Part shown: positions 1 to 7,982 of the stretch, one piece after another
Numbering within the stretch: position 1 is the first letter of the stretch
Layout of the letters: every line of letters starts with the position of its first letter
Source: DATKWD01 sp035529695
Lineage (GTDB): Bacteria; Actinomycetota; Acidimicrobiia; Acidimicrobiales; Salinilacustritrichaceae
Length of the DNA stretch: 19,955 nt
NCBI GenBank assembly: GCA_035529695.1
Contig: DATKWD010000068.1
Coordinates: 1-19,955 of the forward strand
Direction: 5' to 3'
Notes under the pieces: generated by a model
What the model saw: the letters and a program-made list of their open reading frames with translations, nothing else
Told to the model about the DNA's origin: nothing
Database searches by the model: none
Program-made: the position numbers and the translations under genes

Positions 1-1089
1 CTGGCCGAAGCGCGGCGCCGAGCCGACGAAGCCGGTCACTACCGCTACGCCTTGCCGGCCGAGTTCGGTGGACAAGACGGCACGAACCTCGGCATGGCCA
101 TCATCCGCGAGCACCTCGCGGTCAAGGGTCTCGGGCTGCACAACGACCTGCAGAACGAGCATTCGATCGTCGGTAACAACGTCGGCCTGCTGCTCATGCT
201 CCACTACGGAAGCGATGAGCAAAGGGCCGAGTGGGTGCCCGATCTCGCCGCCGGCAAGCGCGGATTCGCCTTCGGCATCACCGAGCCGGACCACGGATCA
301 GACGCCACCCACATGGAGACGACCGCAGTCCGCGACGGCGACGAGTGGGTGATCAACGGCGAGAAGATGTGGAACACCGGCATCCACCGCGCGCACAGCG
401 ACATGATCATGGCCCGAACGTCTGGCGAGGCCGGCGACGGCGAGGGCATCACTGCGTTCCTCGTCCCCATGGACACAGCGGGGCTCAAGGTCGAGGAGTA
501 CCTCTGGACCTTCAACATGCCGACCGACCACGGCCGGGTGTCGCTGACTGATGTCCGCATTCCCCACTCGGCGATCCTCGGTGACGAGGGTCGCGGGCTG
601 GCGATCGTGCAGCACTTCTTCAACGAGAACCGGATCCGCCAGGCGGCATCGAGCCTGGGTGCGGCGCAGTACTGCATCGACGAGTCGATCACCTACGCCA
701 AGGAACGCAAGCCGTTCGGCAAGGCGTTGGCGACCAACCAGGGCATCCAATTCCCGCTGGTCGAGCTCCAGACCCAGTGTGAGATGTTGCGGGCCTTCAT
801 CCACAAGACGGCGTGGCAGATGGACACCGTCGGCGCGTTCGCCGTCTCCGACAAGGTGTCGATGTGCAACTACTGGTCGAACCGTCTCTGCTGTGAGGCC
901 GCCGATCGGGCGATGCAGGTGCATGGTGGCATCGGCTACTCACGGCACAAGCCCTTCGAGCACATCTACCGCCATCACCGCCGCTACCGGATCACCGAGG
1001 GCGCCGAGGAGATCCAGATGCGGCGAGTCGCCGGCTACCTGTTCGGCTTCATGAAGCAGCGAGCACCGAAGGGCATGACCGACCAGTGA
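1..1089 (+). CDS. Acyl-CoA dehydrogenase, 5' end outside the window (partial)
   Basis: FAD-dependent acyl-CoA dehydrogenase, which makes the alpha-beta double bond in acyl-CoA thioesters during beta-oxidation or a related catabolic route. The reading frame is open from base 1 (LAEARRRADEAGHYRYALPA), so the TTG at 52 is not the start and the N-terminal domain is cut by the window edge. Visible family features are the middle-domain stretch FGITEPDHGSD, the substrate/FAD segment INGEKMWNTG and the C-terminal helical domain with YAKERKPFGKAL. The C-terminal motif ITEGAEEIQMRR has Glu (codon 997-999) at the medium-chain-type catalytic position; the alternative helix-G position reads NRIR, with no Glu. 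This is therefore an MCAD-type active site. The physiological substrate cannot be read from sequence. The thioesterase gene follows after 86 bp that contain a long hairpin. Confidence 0.93.
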   Translation: MAEARRRADEAGHYRYALPAEFGGQDGTNLGMAIIREHLAVKGLGLHNDLQNEHSIVGNNVGLLLMLHYGSDEQRAEWVPDLAAGKRGFAFGITEPDHGSDATHMETTAVRDGDEWVINGEKMWNTGIHRAHSDMIMARTSGEAGDGEGITAFLVPMDTAGLKVEEYLWTFNMPTDHGRVSLTDVRIPHSAILGDEGRGLAIVQHFFNENRIRQAASSLGAAQYCIDESITYAKERKPFGKALATNQGIQFPLVELQTQCEMLRAFIHKTAWQMDTVGAFAVSDKVSMCNYWSNRLCCEAADRAMQVHGGIGYSRHKPFEHIYRHHRRYRITEGAEEIQMRRVAGYLFGFMKQRAPKGMTDQ

Positions 1090-1105
1090 GCGTCCGCCGA
1101 GCCCC

Positions 1106-1156
1106 GCATCTCACACCCGGATGGACCAAAGAGTGGTCGAGCCGGGAGTGAGATGC
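1106..1156 (+). terminator. Long imperfect hairpin between dehydrogenase and thioesterase genes
   Basis: GCATCTCACACCCGG (1106-1120) pairs with CCGGGAGTGAGATGC (1142-1156) at 14 of 15 positions. The 21-nt loop contains a second nested pairing, GACC with GGTC. There is no T-tract, but U-less terminators are common in actinobacteria. It starts 16 nt after the dehydrogenase stop and ends 19 nt before the thioesterase start, so it could also be an RNA structure in the thioesterase leader or an operator. Terminator is the simplest reading, not a proven one. Confidence 0.5.
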
Positions 1157-1175
1157 TGAGTACGGTCGCGACTCG

Positions 1176-2018
1176 ATGGGTGACTTCGGTACGGACACAG
1201 CGGTCAGCGGCGCCGACGGCGTCTACACCGCTCAGCTGAACGACGACTGGGAGATCTGGGGTCCAAATGGCGGGTATGTGGCCGCCATTGCACTGCGCGC
1301 CGCCGGTGCCGAGTCGCGGTTCGTGCGGCCGGCCAACTGCACCGTGCAGTTCCTCGGCGTTGCCGCTTTCGACGAGGTCACGTGCACGGTCGAGATGGTG
1401 AAGCAGACCCGGCGCGCCGAGGTGATCCGCGTGCTGATGACCCAAGGAGAACGGGTCATCCTCCAGCTCAACTGCTGGGCGGTCGCCAGCGACCTGCTCG
1501 ACCAGCGTCACATCTTCTCCGAGATGTCGCACCCGCCGCCCGAGCAGGTGCCCACGGTTTTTGAACACCTCGAGGCCGCAGGCATCGAGCCGACCGGCCC
1601 GCCGTTTCCGTTCTGGAACAACTTCGAGCAACGCCCGACCGAGTTCATCGTCGACTGGGAGAACCGAGGCGCCCTTGCCCCCGAATGGGCGACGTGGCTG
1701 AAGTTCGACCCCGTCGCCCACACCGACGATCCGTGGGTCGAAGCAGCACGGGTACTGCTGCTCGCCGACCTCGGGGGCTGGCCGGCAGCTCATCGGGCCT
1801 TCGTTCCGGACGTCGAGAGCGGTTTCACAGCGCCGAGCCTCGACGTCGCCTGCCACTTCACCGATCTCGACACCACCGAGTGGTTGCTGGCCGATCACGT
1901 CTCGCCCGCCTCCCGTGACGGCCTGATGGGCTCGACCTCGAGCATCTGGTCGGCCGACGGCCGTCTGCTGGCCAGTGGGGTCAGCCAACTGATCGTCACT
2001 CCGACACCGTCGAACTGA
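1176..2018 (+). CDS. Acyl-CoA thioesterase, double-hotdog (TesB / 4HBT_3 type)
   Basis: Predicted cytoplasmic acyl-CoA thioesterase of 280 residues, hydrolysing acyl-CoA to free acid and CoA. The N-terminal hotdog (about residues 25-110) carries the typical WGPNGGYVAAIALRAA segment at the central helix, followed by a beta-rich part ending LNCWAV. The C-terminal hotdog (about 200-275) has the family pattern TTEWLLADHVSP, then DG, then SIWSADGRLLASGVSQ. Length and order match TesB-like proteins of actinobacteria. The ATG at 1176 is the only good start in frame; its Shine-Dalgarno is weak. It lies downstream of an acyl-CoA dehydrogenase on the same strand, so a shared role in acyl-CoA turnover is plausible, though the hairpin between them may uncouple transcription. 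Substrate chain length is unknown. Confidence 0.8.
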   Translation: MGDFGTDTAVSGADGVYTAQLNDDWEIWGPNGGYVAAIALRAAGAESRFVRPANCTVQFLGVAAFDEVTCTVEMVKQTRRAEVIRVLMTQGERVILQLNCWAVASDLLDQRHIFSEMSHPPPEQVPTVFEHLEAAGIEPTGPPFPFWNNFEQRPTEFIVDWENRGALAPEWATWLKFDPVAHTDDPWVEAARVLLLADLGGWPAAHRAFVPDVESGFTAPSLDVACHFTDLDTTEWLLADHVSPASRDGLMGSTSSIWSADGRLLASGVSQLIVTPTPSN

Positions 2019-2060
2019 AACATGGTGCCGCGGTGCGTGCTCATGCGCGACCCTTGGTGC

Positions 2061-2519
2061 ATGGCCGACTCACTCGCTGACCGACTCCAAGCCGATCTCA
2101 CCGCCGCGATGAAGGCGCGCGACTCGTTGCGCACGGGAACGCTGCGCATGGCGATCTCGGCGGTCCGCGAGGCTGCGGTCGCCGGCAAGGCGGCCAAAGA
2201 GCTCAGTGACGATGACGTCGAGGCCGTGCTGCGAACGCAGGTGAAGCGACGCGACGAGGCGGCCGAGGCGTTCCGCGACGGAGGCCGAGACGAGGCAGCC
2301 GATCAGGAGCTCGCCGAACGAGCGATCCTCTCGGAGTACCTGCCCAAGGGCCTCGACGAGGCCGAGCTCGAGGCGCTGGTCGAGCAGGCATTGGCCGAAG
2401 GTGGCTTCACCGAGCCCGCACAGATGGGTCAGGCGATGAAGGCCGTCATGGCCGAGGTGGCCGGCCGCGCCGACGGCAAGGTCGTCTCAGGCCTCGTCAA
2501 GGCGCGCCTCACGTCGTGA
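2061..2519 (+). CDS. GatB/YqeY domain protein
   Basis: Small helical protein of 152 residues matching the YqeY family, which resembles the tRNA-binding tail domain of the GatB amidotransferase subunit; its cellular role is not established. Recognisable segments are LADRLQADLTAAMKARD near the N-terminus, TLRMAISAVREA, a charged helix around LRTQVKRRDEAAEAFRDGGR, ILSEYLPKGLDEAELEALV, and the C-terminal ADGKVVSGLVKARL. The frame is open from 2022, but homologues begin at MADSLADRL, so I place the start at the ATG at 2061. That leaves 42 bp after the thioesterase stop, compatible with co-transcription. No strong Shine-Dalgarno is visible. Confidence 0.88.
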   Translation: MADSLADRLQADLTAAMKARDSLRTGTLRMAISAVREAAVAGKAAKELSDDDVEAVLRTQVKRRDEAAEAFRDGGRDEAADQELAERAILSEYLPKGLDEAELEALVEQALAEGGFTEPAQMGQAMKAVMAEVAGRADGKVVSGLVKARLTS

Positions 2520-2570
2520 CCCGCTGACGAGCCGATGTGGGGGTTCGAGCCGCCGATCCGATCTCCTGTG

Positions 2571-2591
2571 CCCCGACTGCCGCATCAGGGG
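2571..2591. terminator. Possible terminator hairpin between convergent genes
   Basis: CCCCGA at 2571 can pair with TCAGGGG at 2585-2591 with one bulged A, around an 8-nt loop. It sits in the 142-bp gap (2520-2661) between the convergent YqeY and lipoprotein hydrolase genes. The pairing is short. Nothing else is supported in this gap; a TTCGA stretch near 2545 resembles a tRNA T-loop, but no arm folds around it. Confidence 0.3.
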
Positions 2592-2661
2592 AGCCGAGAT
2601 CGACCGCCCGCTGGGTTCGACCAGTGGCTGGGCGCGCGGCGAACTTCAGCGACCGAGCGCG

Positions 2662-4161
2662 TCAACCGAAGGTGAAGCTCACGACGTCCGCCAGGGCCGC
2701 TTCCACGTCTTCGGCGAGGATGAAGCCGGCCGAGACATCTTCGTCGAGCGCAACCTCGTACTCGGCCCGGTAGCTCGCTTCGTCGCCATAGCGTTCGGCG
2801 AGTTCGGCCGAGTCGAACACCGTCGTCGACCCGAACAGCTGACAGATCACCGAGTCGCCGAGCGGATCGCCCGACAACGCTGCCACGGGCACGCGCGTCG
2901 GGGCGAGGCGAATTCCCCCGAGTGCATTGCCGTCGGCATCTCGCACGATCTGACCGTCGGCCACCTCGATCGGATCACCTCGGGGCGGGAGGTCGGCGGG
3001 ATCGATGACCCACTCGACCAGCTGGGCCAGCGCCGCCTTCACGACGAAGTGTTGGGGACCGTCGTTCACCGGCGCCGCGCACCCGAGAATCTCGGCTGCG
3101 ACCTGCTCGTCGCCGCCGAGCAGGTGCGAATCGGCATGAGCCGTGCCGGCCACCTCCCACCCCCGGAACACGTCGCTGTCGGGCTGCCGCGCTGGTGCAT
3201 AGCCGAGAACCGTGAGATCGGTCTCGGTCGACAAGACCAACACCGGCACGTCGAGGTCGTCGCGGATGCGAACCGCACCGCTGCCGCGAACGGCGGTCTC
3301 GGACCCGCCATCGTCGAATCCGGGGTGTGCACCGCCTCGGCTGTGGACGAAGAAGCCGTCGTAGACCGGCGTGAGGGAGTGAACGCCATTGATGAACGAG
3401 GTCAGGCGGAACGCCGACTGCGACTCGCCGAGAGCGATGACCTGCTCGGCCTCGAGCCCGTCGAGCGGATCGACCTCTCCGTCCGGAACGGCTCGTGCGA
3501 GGGCGCCGATCTGGGCGAAGAGGTCATAGGAGTAGTCATCGCCCGGATGATCGAGGTCGGCGTACCGATCGGGATCGGCCAGCTTCAAGGGCGCGCCGAA
3601 GTCACCGACGAGACCGCCGCCGGGCGCGGCGTCGATGCCTGCGAGCTGCGCGGACACCGCGATGTGCACATGACCCTTCCGAAGGATCTCCTCCCTCGCG
3701 AAGATGAAGTCGGGCGACGATTCGAAGCCGGCCGTCACGTTGTTCCACTCGACCAGCACCGTGCCACTGAAGTCGGCCGGGTCGAGCGGACGCTTCACGA
3801 TGATGCGCGTCGTGTAGGGCGCGACGTCACGCGCGGTCAGCTCCCACCGTCCGTCGTCGGTGAGGGCATCGACGGGGTCGTACGAAGCCGCGTCGCCCGA
3901 GACGAAGTACTCGAATGCGGCGTAGTCGGCCTCCTCGAATCCGGTGGTCGGTGAGGTCTGGGCATCACCCGGAATCGGTCCGACGATGGACACTTCGGGT
4001 GTCGGGACGACGACCGACTCGACCACGGGTGCATCGGCTTCGACATCCGGCGGTGCGTTCAGCGCAGCATTGTCGCTGCTGCCACCGCCACATGCACCGA
4101 TCACGACGCCGATGGCGACGGCGAGCACCACGAGCAGCCGAAGACGTCGGGGGAACCTCAC
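2662..4161 (-). CDS. Secreted lipoprotein, alpha/beta-hydrolase domain protein
   Basis: Predicted exported lipoprotein of 499 residues. It begins at a GTG with a basic n-region (MRFPRRLRLL), a hydrophobic core and a lipobox-like IGAC; Cys24 would be the lipidated residue. An Asp/Pro/Val-rich linker follows (about 25-75). The rest is an alpha/beta-hydrolase: nucleophile elbow GESQS with Ser247, a likely acid residue in STETDLT (about 311-317) and a candidate catalytic His in AGTAHAD (about 342). It resembles the large actinobacterial 'alpha/beta hydrolase domain-containing' lipoproteins, whose substrates are mostly unknown. It starts 31 bp downstream of the betA stop on the same strand, so it is probably the third gene of that operon. 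A link to choline or choline esters would be inference only. Confidence 0.82.
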   Translation of the reverse strand: MRFPRRLRLLVVLAVAIGVVIGACGGGSSDNAALNAPPDVEADAPVVESVVVPTPEVSIVGPIPGDAQTSPTTGFEEADYAAFEYFVSGDAASYDPVDALTDDGRWELTARDVAPYTTRIIVKRPLDPADFSGTVLVEWNNVTAGFESSPDFIFAREEILRKGHVHIAVSAQLAGIDAAPGGGLVGDFGAPLKLADPDRYADLDHPGDDYSYDLFAQIGALARAVPDGEVDPLDGLEAEQVIALGESQSAFRLTSFINGVHSLTPVYDGFFVHSRGGAHPGFDDGGSETAVRGSGAVRIRDDLDVPVLVLSTETDLTVLGYAPARQPDSDVFRGWEVAGTAHADSHLLGGDEQVAAEILGCAAPVNDGPQHFVVKAALAQLVEWVIDPADLPPRGDPIEVADGQIVRDADGNALGGIRLAPTRVPVAALSGDPLGDSVICQLFGSTTVFDSAELAERYGDEASYRAEYEVALDEDVSAGFILAEDVEAALADVVSFTFG

Positions 4162-4192
4162 GGCCCAACCATCCTGGCGGACGGGCGGCCCC

Positions 4193-5848
4193 TCACCCGT
4201 GATCGGCGGGCGCCCGGTACACCTCGGTGCGATCGGCCGGAAGCCGTTCGTTGCCGAGGATCAGATCGGCAGCCGTCTCGGCGATCATCATCACCGGGGC
4301 GTAGATGTTCCCGTTGCTCACGTTCGGCATCACCGACGCATCGACGACTCGCAGGCCGTCGACACCGTGCACGCGAAGCGAGTCGGGATGCACCACACTC
4401 AGGTCGTCGATCCCCATCCGGGCTGTGCACGAAGGGTGCAGCGCGGTCTCGGCGTCACGTGCGACCCAGTCGAGGATCTCGTCGTCGGTCTCGACCGAGG
4501 GTCCAGGCGAGGTCTCACCGCCGTCGAAGCGCGCGAATGCGGGCTGGCCCAGAATGCGGCGGGCGGTCCGGATGGCCTCGATCCACTCACGCCGGTCGGC
4601 CTCGGTCGAGAGGTAGTTGAACTGCACCGAAGGGTGCTGCCGCGGGTCCGTCGAGGTGATCTTCACCGTCCCCCGCACGTCGGAGTACATCGGTCCGACG
4701 TGCACCTGGTAGCCGTGACCACCTGCCGGGGTGCTCCCGTCGTAGCGGATCGCGATCGGCAGGAAGTGGAACATCAGGTTCGGGTAATCGACGCGGTCGT
4801 TGCCACGGACGAAGGCTCCGGCTTCGAAGTGGTTCGTGGCGGCCGGCCCCCGACGCAGGAGCCACTGCAGCCCGATGATGGGCTTTCGCCAGTGTGCGAG
4901 GTAAGGCTGCATCGAGACCGGCTGGGTGCACGCGTGTTGGAGGTAGACCTCGAGGTGATCCTGGAGGTTCTCACCGACACCCGCGAGCGGGGCCACCACT
5001 TCGATTCCCAGCCCTTCGAGGTGCGCGGGGTCGCCGATGCCCGAGAGCTGAAGCAGCTGCGGCGAGTTGAACGCGCCGCCACACAGGATGATCTCAGCCG
5101 CCTCCACCCGATGGCGGCGGCGACCTCGGCGGTACTCGACCGCAACCGCACGCCCACCGCGGCACACGATCCGTTCCACGTGCGCAAGGGTCACGACGTC
5201 GAGGTTGGGCCGCTCGAGCACGGGGTGGAGGTAGGCGCGAGCTGCGCTGAGGCGACGGCCGCGCACCACGTTCTTGTCGAAGACGGCGAAGCCTTCCTGC
5301 CGGAACCCGTTGACGTCGGTGGTCCGTTCGTAACCCGCCTGGACGCCGGCCTCGAGCCAGGCGTCGAACAGTGGGTTGTCGGCCGGGCCGGTCTCGAGTC
5401 TCAACGGCCCGTCGTCACCACGAAACGCATCGCCGCCGCTCAGGCGATGCTCCATCTGCTTGAAGTACGGCAGGCAGTGGGCGTAGTCCCAACGGTCGAG
5501 CCCATCGAACTCGGTGGCCCACCGGTCGAAGTCCATCGGGTTGCCCCGCTGGAAGATCATGCCGTTGATGCTGCTGCTCCCGCCCAGCACCTTGCCTCGC
5601 GCATGGTCGATCCGGCGACCGTTCATGAAGGGCTCCGGCTCACTTCGGTAACGCCAGTCGTAGAAGCGGTTCCCGATCGGATACGTCAACGCAGCCGGCA
5701 TGTGGATGAACACGTCCCACTTCCAGTCGCGGCGCCCTGCCTCGAGCACGAGAACACGGTGTGCGGGATCCGCACTGAGCCGATTGGCCAACGCACACCC
5801 GGCAGAGCCGCCCCCGACGATGACGAAGTCGTATGCCGGCTGCGTCAC
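4193..5848 (-). CDS. betA: Choline dehydrogenase (GMC oxidoreductase)
   Basis: FAD-dependent GMC oxidoreductase of 551 residues, most like choline dehydrogenase, oxidising choline to betaine aldehyde. The N-terminal Rossmann motif is FVIVGGGSAGCALANRL. GMC signature 1 is GKVLGGSSSINGMIFQRG and signature 2 is GGAFNSPQLLQLSGIG. The C-terminal active site contains LHPSCTARMG with the conserved His, and NGNIYAPVMMIAE with the partner Asn. The frame stays open further upstream, but the GTG at 5848 overlaps the betB stop by 4 bp (GTGA) and puts the Rossmann strand at residue 8, so I prefer it. Coupling to the aldehyde dehydrogenase supports the BetA call. Other GMC alcohol oxidases have the same domains, so the substrate is likely rather than certain. 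Confidence 0.87.
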   Translation of the reverse strand: MTQPAYDFVIVGGGSAGCALANRLSADPAHRVLVLEAGRRDWKWDVFIHMPAALTYPIGNRFYDWRYRSEPEPFMNGRRIDHARGKVLGGSSSINGMIFQRGNPMDFDRWATEFDGLDRWDYAHCLPYFKQMEHRLSGGDAFRGDDGPLRLETGPADNPLFDAWLEAGVQAGYERTTDVNGFRQEGFAVFDKNVVRGRRLSAARAYLHPVLERPNLDVVTLAHVERIVCRGGRAVAVEYRRGRRRHRVEAAEIILCGGAFNSPQLLQLSGIGDPAHLEGLGIEVVAPLAGVGENLQDHLEVYLQHACTQPVSMQPYLAHWRKPIIGLQWLLRRGPAATNHFEAGAFVRGNDRVDYPNLMFHFLPIAIRYDGSTPAGGHGYQVHVGPMYSDVRGTVKITSTDPRQHPSVQFNYLSTEADRREWIEAIRTARRILGQPAFARFDGGETSPGPSVETDDEILDWVARDAETALHPSCTARMGIDDLSVVHPDSLRVHGVDGLRVVDASVMPNVSNGNIYAPVMMIAETAADLILGNERLPADRTEVYRAPADHG

Positions 5849-7356
5849 GCGCGCTCGCCGAGGTGGTACTGCGGTCGCGGGTCGGTGTTGCGCCAGATGT
5901 GCTTGAGCTCGGTGTACTCGGCGAGACCGTGCGGTCCGAGTTCGCGCCCGACACCTGACTGCTTGAAGCCGCCCCACTCGGCCTCGGGCACGTACGGATG
6001 GAAGTCGTTGATCCAGACCGTGCCGTGGCGGAGCGCCGCCGCGACGCGGTCGGCTCGGTCCGGGTCACCGGTCCACACCGCGCCGGCCAGTCCGTAGATC
6101 GTGTCGTTCGCGAGGGCCGCCGCTTCGGCTTCATCGCCGAAGACCTCGACCGTGAGCACCGGACCGAACGACTCGTCCTGAACCACGGACATCTCGCTGG
6201 TGCATCGGTCGAGCACGGTCGGCGGATAGAACGAGCCCGGCCGGTCGAGGCGACGCCCTCCACAGCGGAGCACCGCTCCCTCGGCCACTCCCGCAGAGAC
6301 GTACCGCTCGACCTTCGCCAGATGGGCCTCGGATATCAGCGTCCCGGCATCGATCGCCTCGTCGAACGGGCCACCCAACCGGATCGCTTCGGCGCGGGCA
6401 ACGACGGCGTCGACGAACTCGTCGCGGATCGGATCCTCGACGAGCAACCGCGTCCCCGCTGAGCACACCTGCCCCGAGTGGTAGAACGCGGCGGCGACCG
6501 CCAGATCGACGGCCGCATCGAGGTCGGCGTCGGCGAAGACGATGTTCGGGTTCTTGCCGCCGAGTTCGAGTGCGACGTTCTTCACCGTCGCGGCCGCCGC
6601 CGCCATGATCGTGCGACCGGTGGCCAGCCCACCCGTGAACGACACCAGGTCGACTCCGGGGTGACGAACGAGCGCATCGCCGACCTCGGCACCGGTTCCG
6701 GTCACCAGGTTCACCACGCCACCGGGCACACCGGCCTCGTCGAGCACACGCACCAGCTCGATGGTCGTGTGCGGCGTCAGCTCGCTCGGCTTGATCACGA
6801 TGCTGTTGCCGGCCATCAGTGCCGGAGCGACCTTCCACATCGCCTGGACGAGCGGGTAGTTCCACGGCGTGATGAGCGCACAGACACCGACCGGCTCGGC
6901 CACGACTCGACTCTCGATGTGGCCATGACCGGTGTCGACGACCCGGTCGGACACCCGCGACCCGAGGTCGACGTAGTAGCTGAGACTCGAGATCGAGTCG
7001 GACACGTCGGTCCGGCTCTCCGTGATTCGCTTGCCAGTGTCGAGCGACTCGAGTCTGGCGACGTCCTCGAGCCGAGCATCGAGCAGACCTGCGGCCGCGA
7101 CGAGAACGGCAGCTCGCTCGGCGGGGGGACGGCGACGCCAGGACCCCCGATCGGATCCGCCGAGTTCGAAGGCGGTGCTCGCCGCCTCGACCGCGAGGGC
7201 AACATCGGCCGCTGACGCCTCGGCCACTTCGCCGACGACCACGCCGTCGGCCGGACACCTGATCGTGCGGGTGGCGGCGTCGACCGCCGGCCGCCAACGA
7301 CCTCCGATGAACAACCCGTCGCGGACTTCTGGGCTCGAAGCTCCCGAGGTCGGCAT
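5845..7356 (-). CDS. betB: Betaine aldehyde dehydrogenase (ALDH superfamily)
   Basis: NAD(P)-dependent aldehyde dehydrogenase of 503 residues, predicted to oxidise betaine aldehyde to glycine betaine, a compatible solute. Key features are ITPWNYPL with the oxyanion Asn166, the cofactor-binding stretch IVIKPSE, SFTGG, the general-base motif LELGGKNPN (Glu264) and the nucleophile motif GQVCSAGTR (Cys298). The C-terminal segment GGFKQSGVGRELG is typical of betaine/aminoaldehyde dehydrogenases. I chose the ATG at 7356 over an upstream in-frame start because the next 32 residues look unlike the family, and this start gives the usual length. The stop overlaps the betA start by 4 bp, implying translational coupling. 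The 113-bp divergent gap to ppa must hold the promoter; no BetI-like palindrome was recognised. Confidence 0.88.
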   Translation of the reverse strand: MPTSGASSPEVRDGLFIGGRWRPAVDAATRTIRCPADGVVVGEVAEASAADVALAVEAASTAFELGGSDRGSWRRRPPAERAAVLVAAAGLLDARLEDVARLESLDTGKRITESRTDVSDSISSLSYYVDLGSRVSDRVVDTGHGHIESRVVAEPVGVCALITPWNYPLVQAMWKVAPALMAGNSIVIKPSELTPHTTIELVRVLDEAGVPGGVVNLVTGTGAEVGDALVRHPGVDLVSFTGGLATGRTIMAAAAATVKNVALELGGKNPNIVFADADLDAAVDLAVAAAFYHSGQVCSAGTRLLVEDPIRDEFVDAVVARAEAIRLGGPFDEAIDAGTLISEAHLAKVERYVSAGVAEGAVLRCGGRRLDRPGSFYPPTVLDRCTSEMSVVQDESFGPVLTVEVFGDEAEAAALANDTIYGLAGAVWTGDPDRADRVAAALRHGTVWINDFHPYVPEAEWGGFKQSGVGRELGPHGLAEYTELKHIWRNTDPRPQYHLGERA

Positions 7357-7395
7357 CGCCCCATCGTGACAGCCCGGGTCGACGAGCAGCCCCAC

Positions 7396-7463
7396 TGCCA
7401 GCCGAGCGAAGGTGCGGGGTACGGTGCGCGTGCCCAGGCCGAGCACGGCCACGAACCCCGGAG
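7396..7463 (+). promoter_or_regulatory. ppa: Divergent betB/ppa intergenic promoter region
   Basis: The gap 7357-7469 separates divergent betB and ppa. On the plus strand a weak -10 candidate TACGGT (7420-7425) lies downstream of a CTGCCA-like -35 (about 7395-7400), with a long 19-bp spacer. A clear Shine-Dalgarno GGAG (7460-7463) lies 6 nt before the ppa ATG. No strong operator was seen. The promoter call is tentative; the ribosome-binding site is more secure. Confidence 0.35.
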
Positions 7464-7469
7464 ACGACG

Positions 7470-7973
7470 ATGACCGAACCGATCGACATGCAACGCATCC
7501 ATATCGTGATCGAGGTGCCCAAGGGTTCGCGCAACAAGTACGAGATCGATCACGACACCGACGAGGTGTGGCTCGACCGACTCTTGTTCACCGCCACGCG
7601 TTACCCCGCGGACTACGGCTATCTCCCCGACACCCTCGGCGAGGACGGCGACCCGCTCGACGCGCTCGTGCTCGGCGACGAGCCCACCTTTCCCGGGGTC
7701 CACGTCTGGGCTCGACCGGTCGCGGTGTTCCACATGCGCGACGAGGCGGGACCCGACGCCAAGGTGCTCTGCGTCCATGCCGGCGACGAGCGCTGGGATC
7801 ATCTCCAGGACCTCGACGACCTCCCGAAGTACCTCCTCGCCGAGATCCACCACTTCTTCGAGGTCTACAAGGCGCTCGAACCGAACAAGGACACCGATGT
7901 CGGCCTGTGGGCCGACGTCGCAACGGCACGACAGATCATCGAGGAGTCCTACACCCGAGCCGCCGATCACTGA
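7470..7973 (+). CDS. ppa: Inorganic pyrophosphatase, family I
   Basis: Soluble family I pyrophosphatase of 167 residues, hydrolysing pyrophosphate to two phosphates and so pulling biosynthetic reactions forward. The signature EDGDPLDALVLG, with its metal-binding aspartates, is present around residues 52-63. Other conserved pieces are VPKGSRNKYEID, RLLFTATRYPADYGYLPDTL and, near the C-terminus, EIHHFFEVYKALEPNK. Length is typical for bacterial family I enzymes. The start is fixed by a GGAG 6 nt upstream. It converges on kup with only 9 bp between stop codons and a shared hairpin there. It reads as a stand-alone housekeeping gene transcribed away from betB. Confidence 0.97.
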   Translation: MTEPIDMQRIHIVIEVPKGSRNKYEIDHDTDEVWLDRLLFTATRYPADYGYLPDTLGEDGDPLDALVLGDEPTFPGVHVWARPVAVFHMRDEAGPDAKVLCVHAGDERWDHLQDLDDLPKYLLAEIHHFFEVYKALEPNKDTDVGLWADVATARQIIEESYTRAADH

Positions 7974-7981
7974 CCCGGCGG
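7960..7981. terminator. Bidirectional terminator hairpin between ppa and kup
   Basis: CCGCCG (7960-7965) and CGGCGG (7976-7981) form a perfect 6-bp stem with a 10-nt loop that contains the ppa stop codon. Being symmetric, it can serve both convergent genes. No T-tract follows. Confidence 0.45.
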
Positions 7982-7982
7982 T

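Noticed and set aside
2535..2570. Possible tRNA remnant (GGTTCGA, T-loop-like)
   Set aside because: Flanking bases do not form a 5-bp T-arm, and no other cloverleaf arms are present.
3944..6097. 717-codon open frame on the plus strand opposite the lipoprotein and betA genes
   Set aside because: Antisense shadow typical of GC-rich DNA; its translation has no recognisable domains, while the minus-strand genes have clear motifs.
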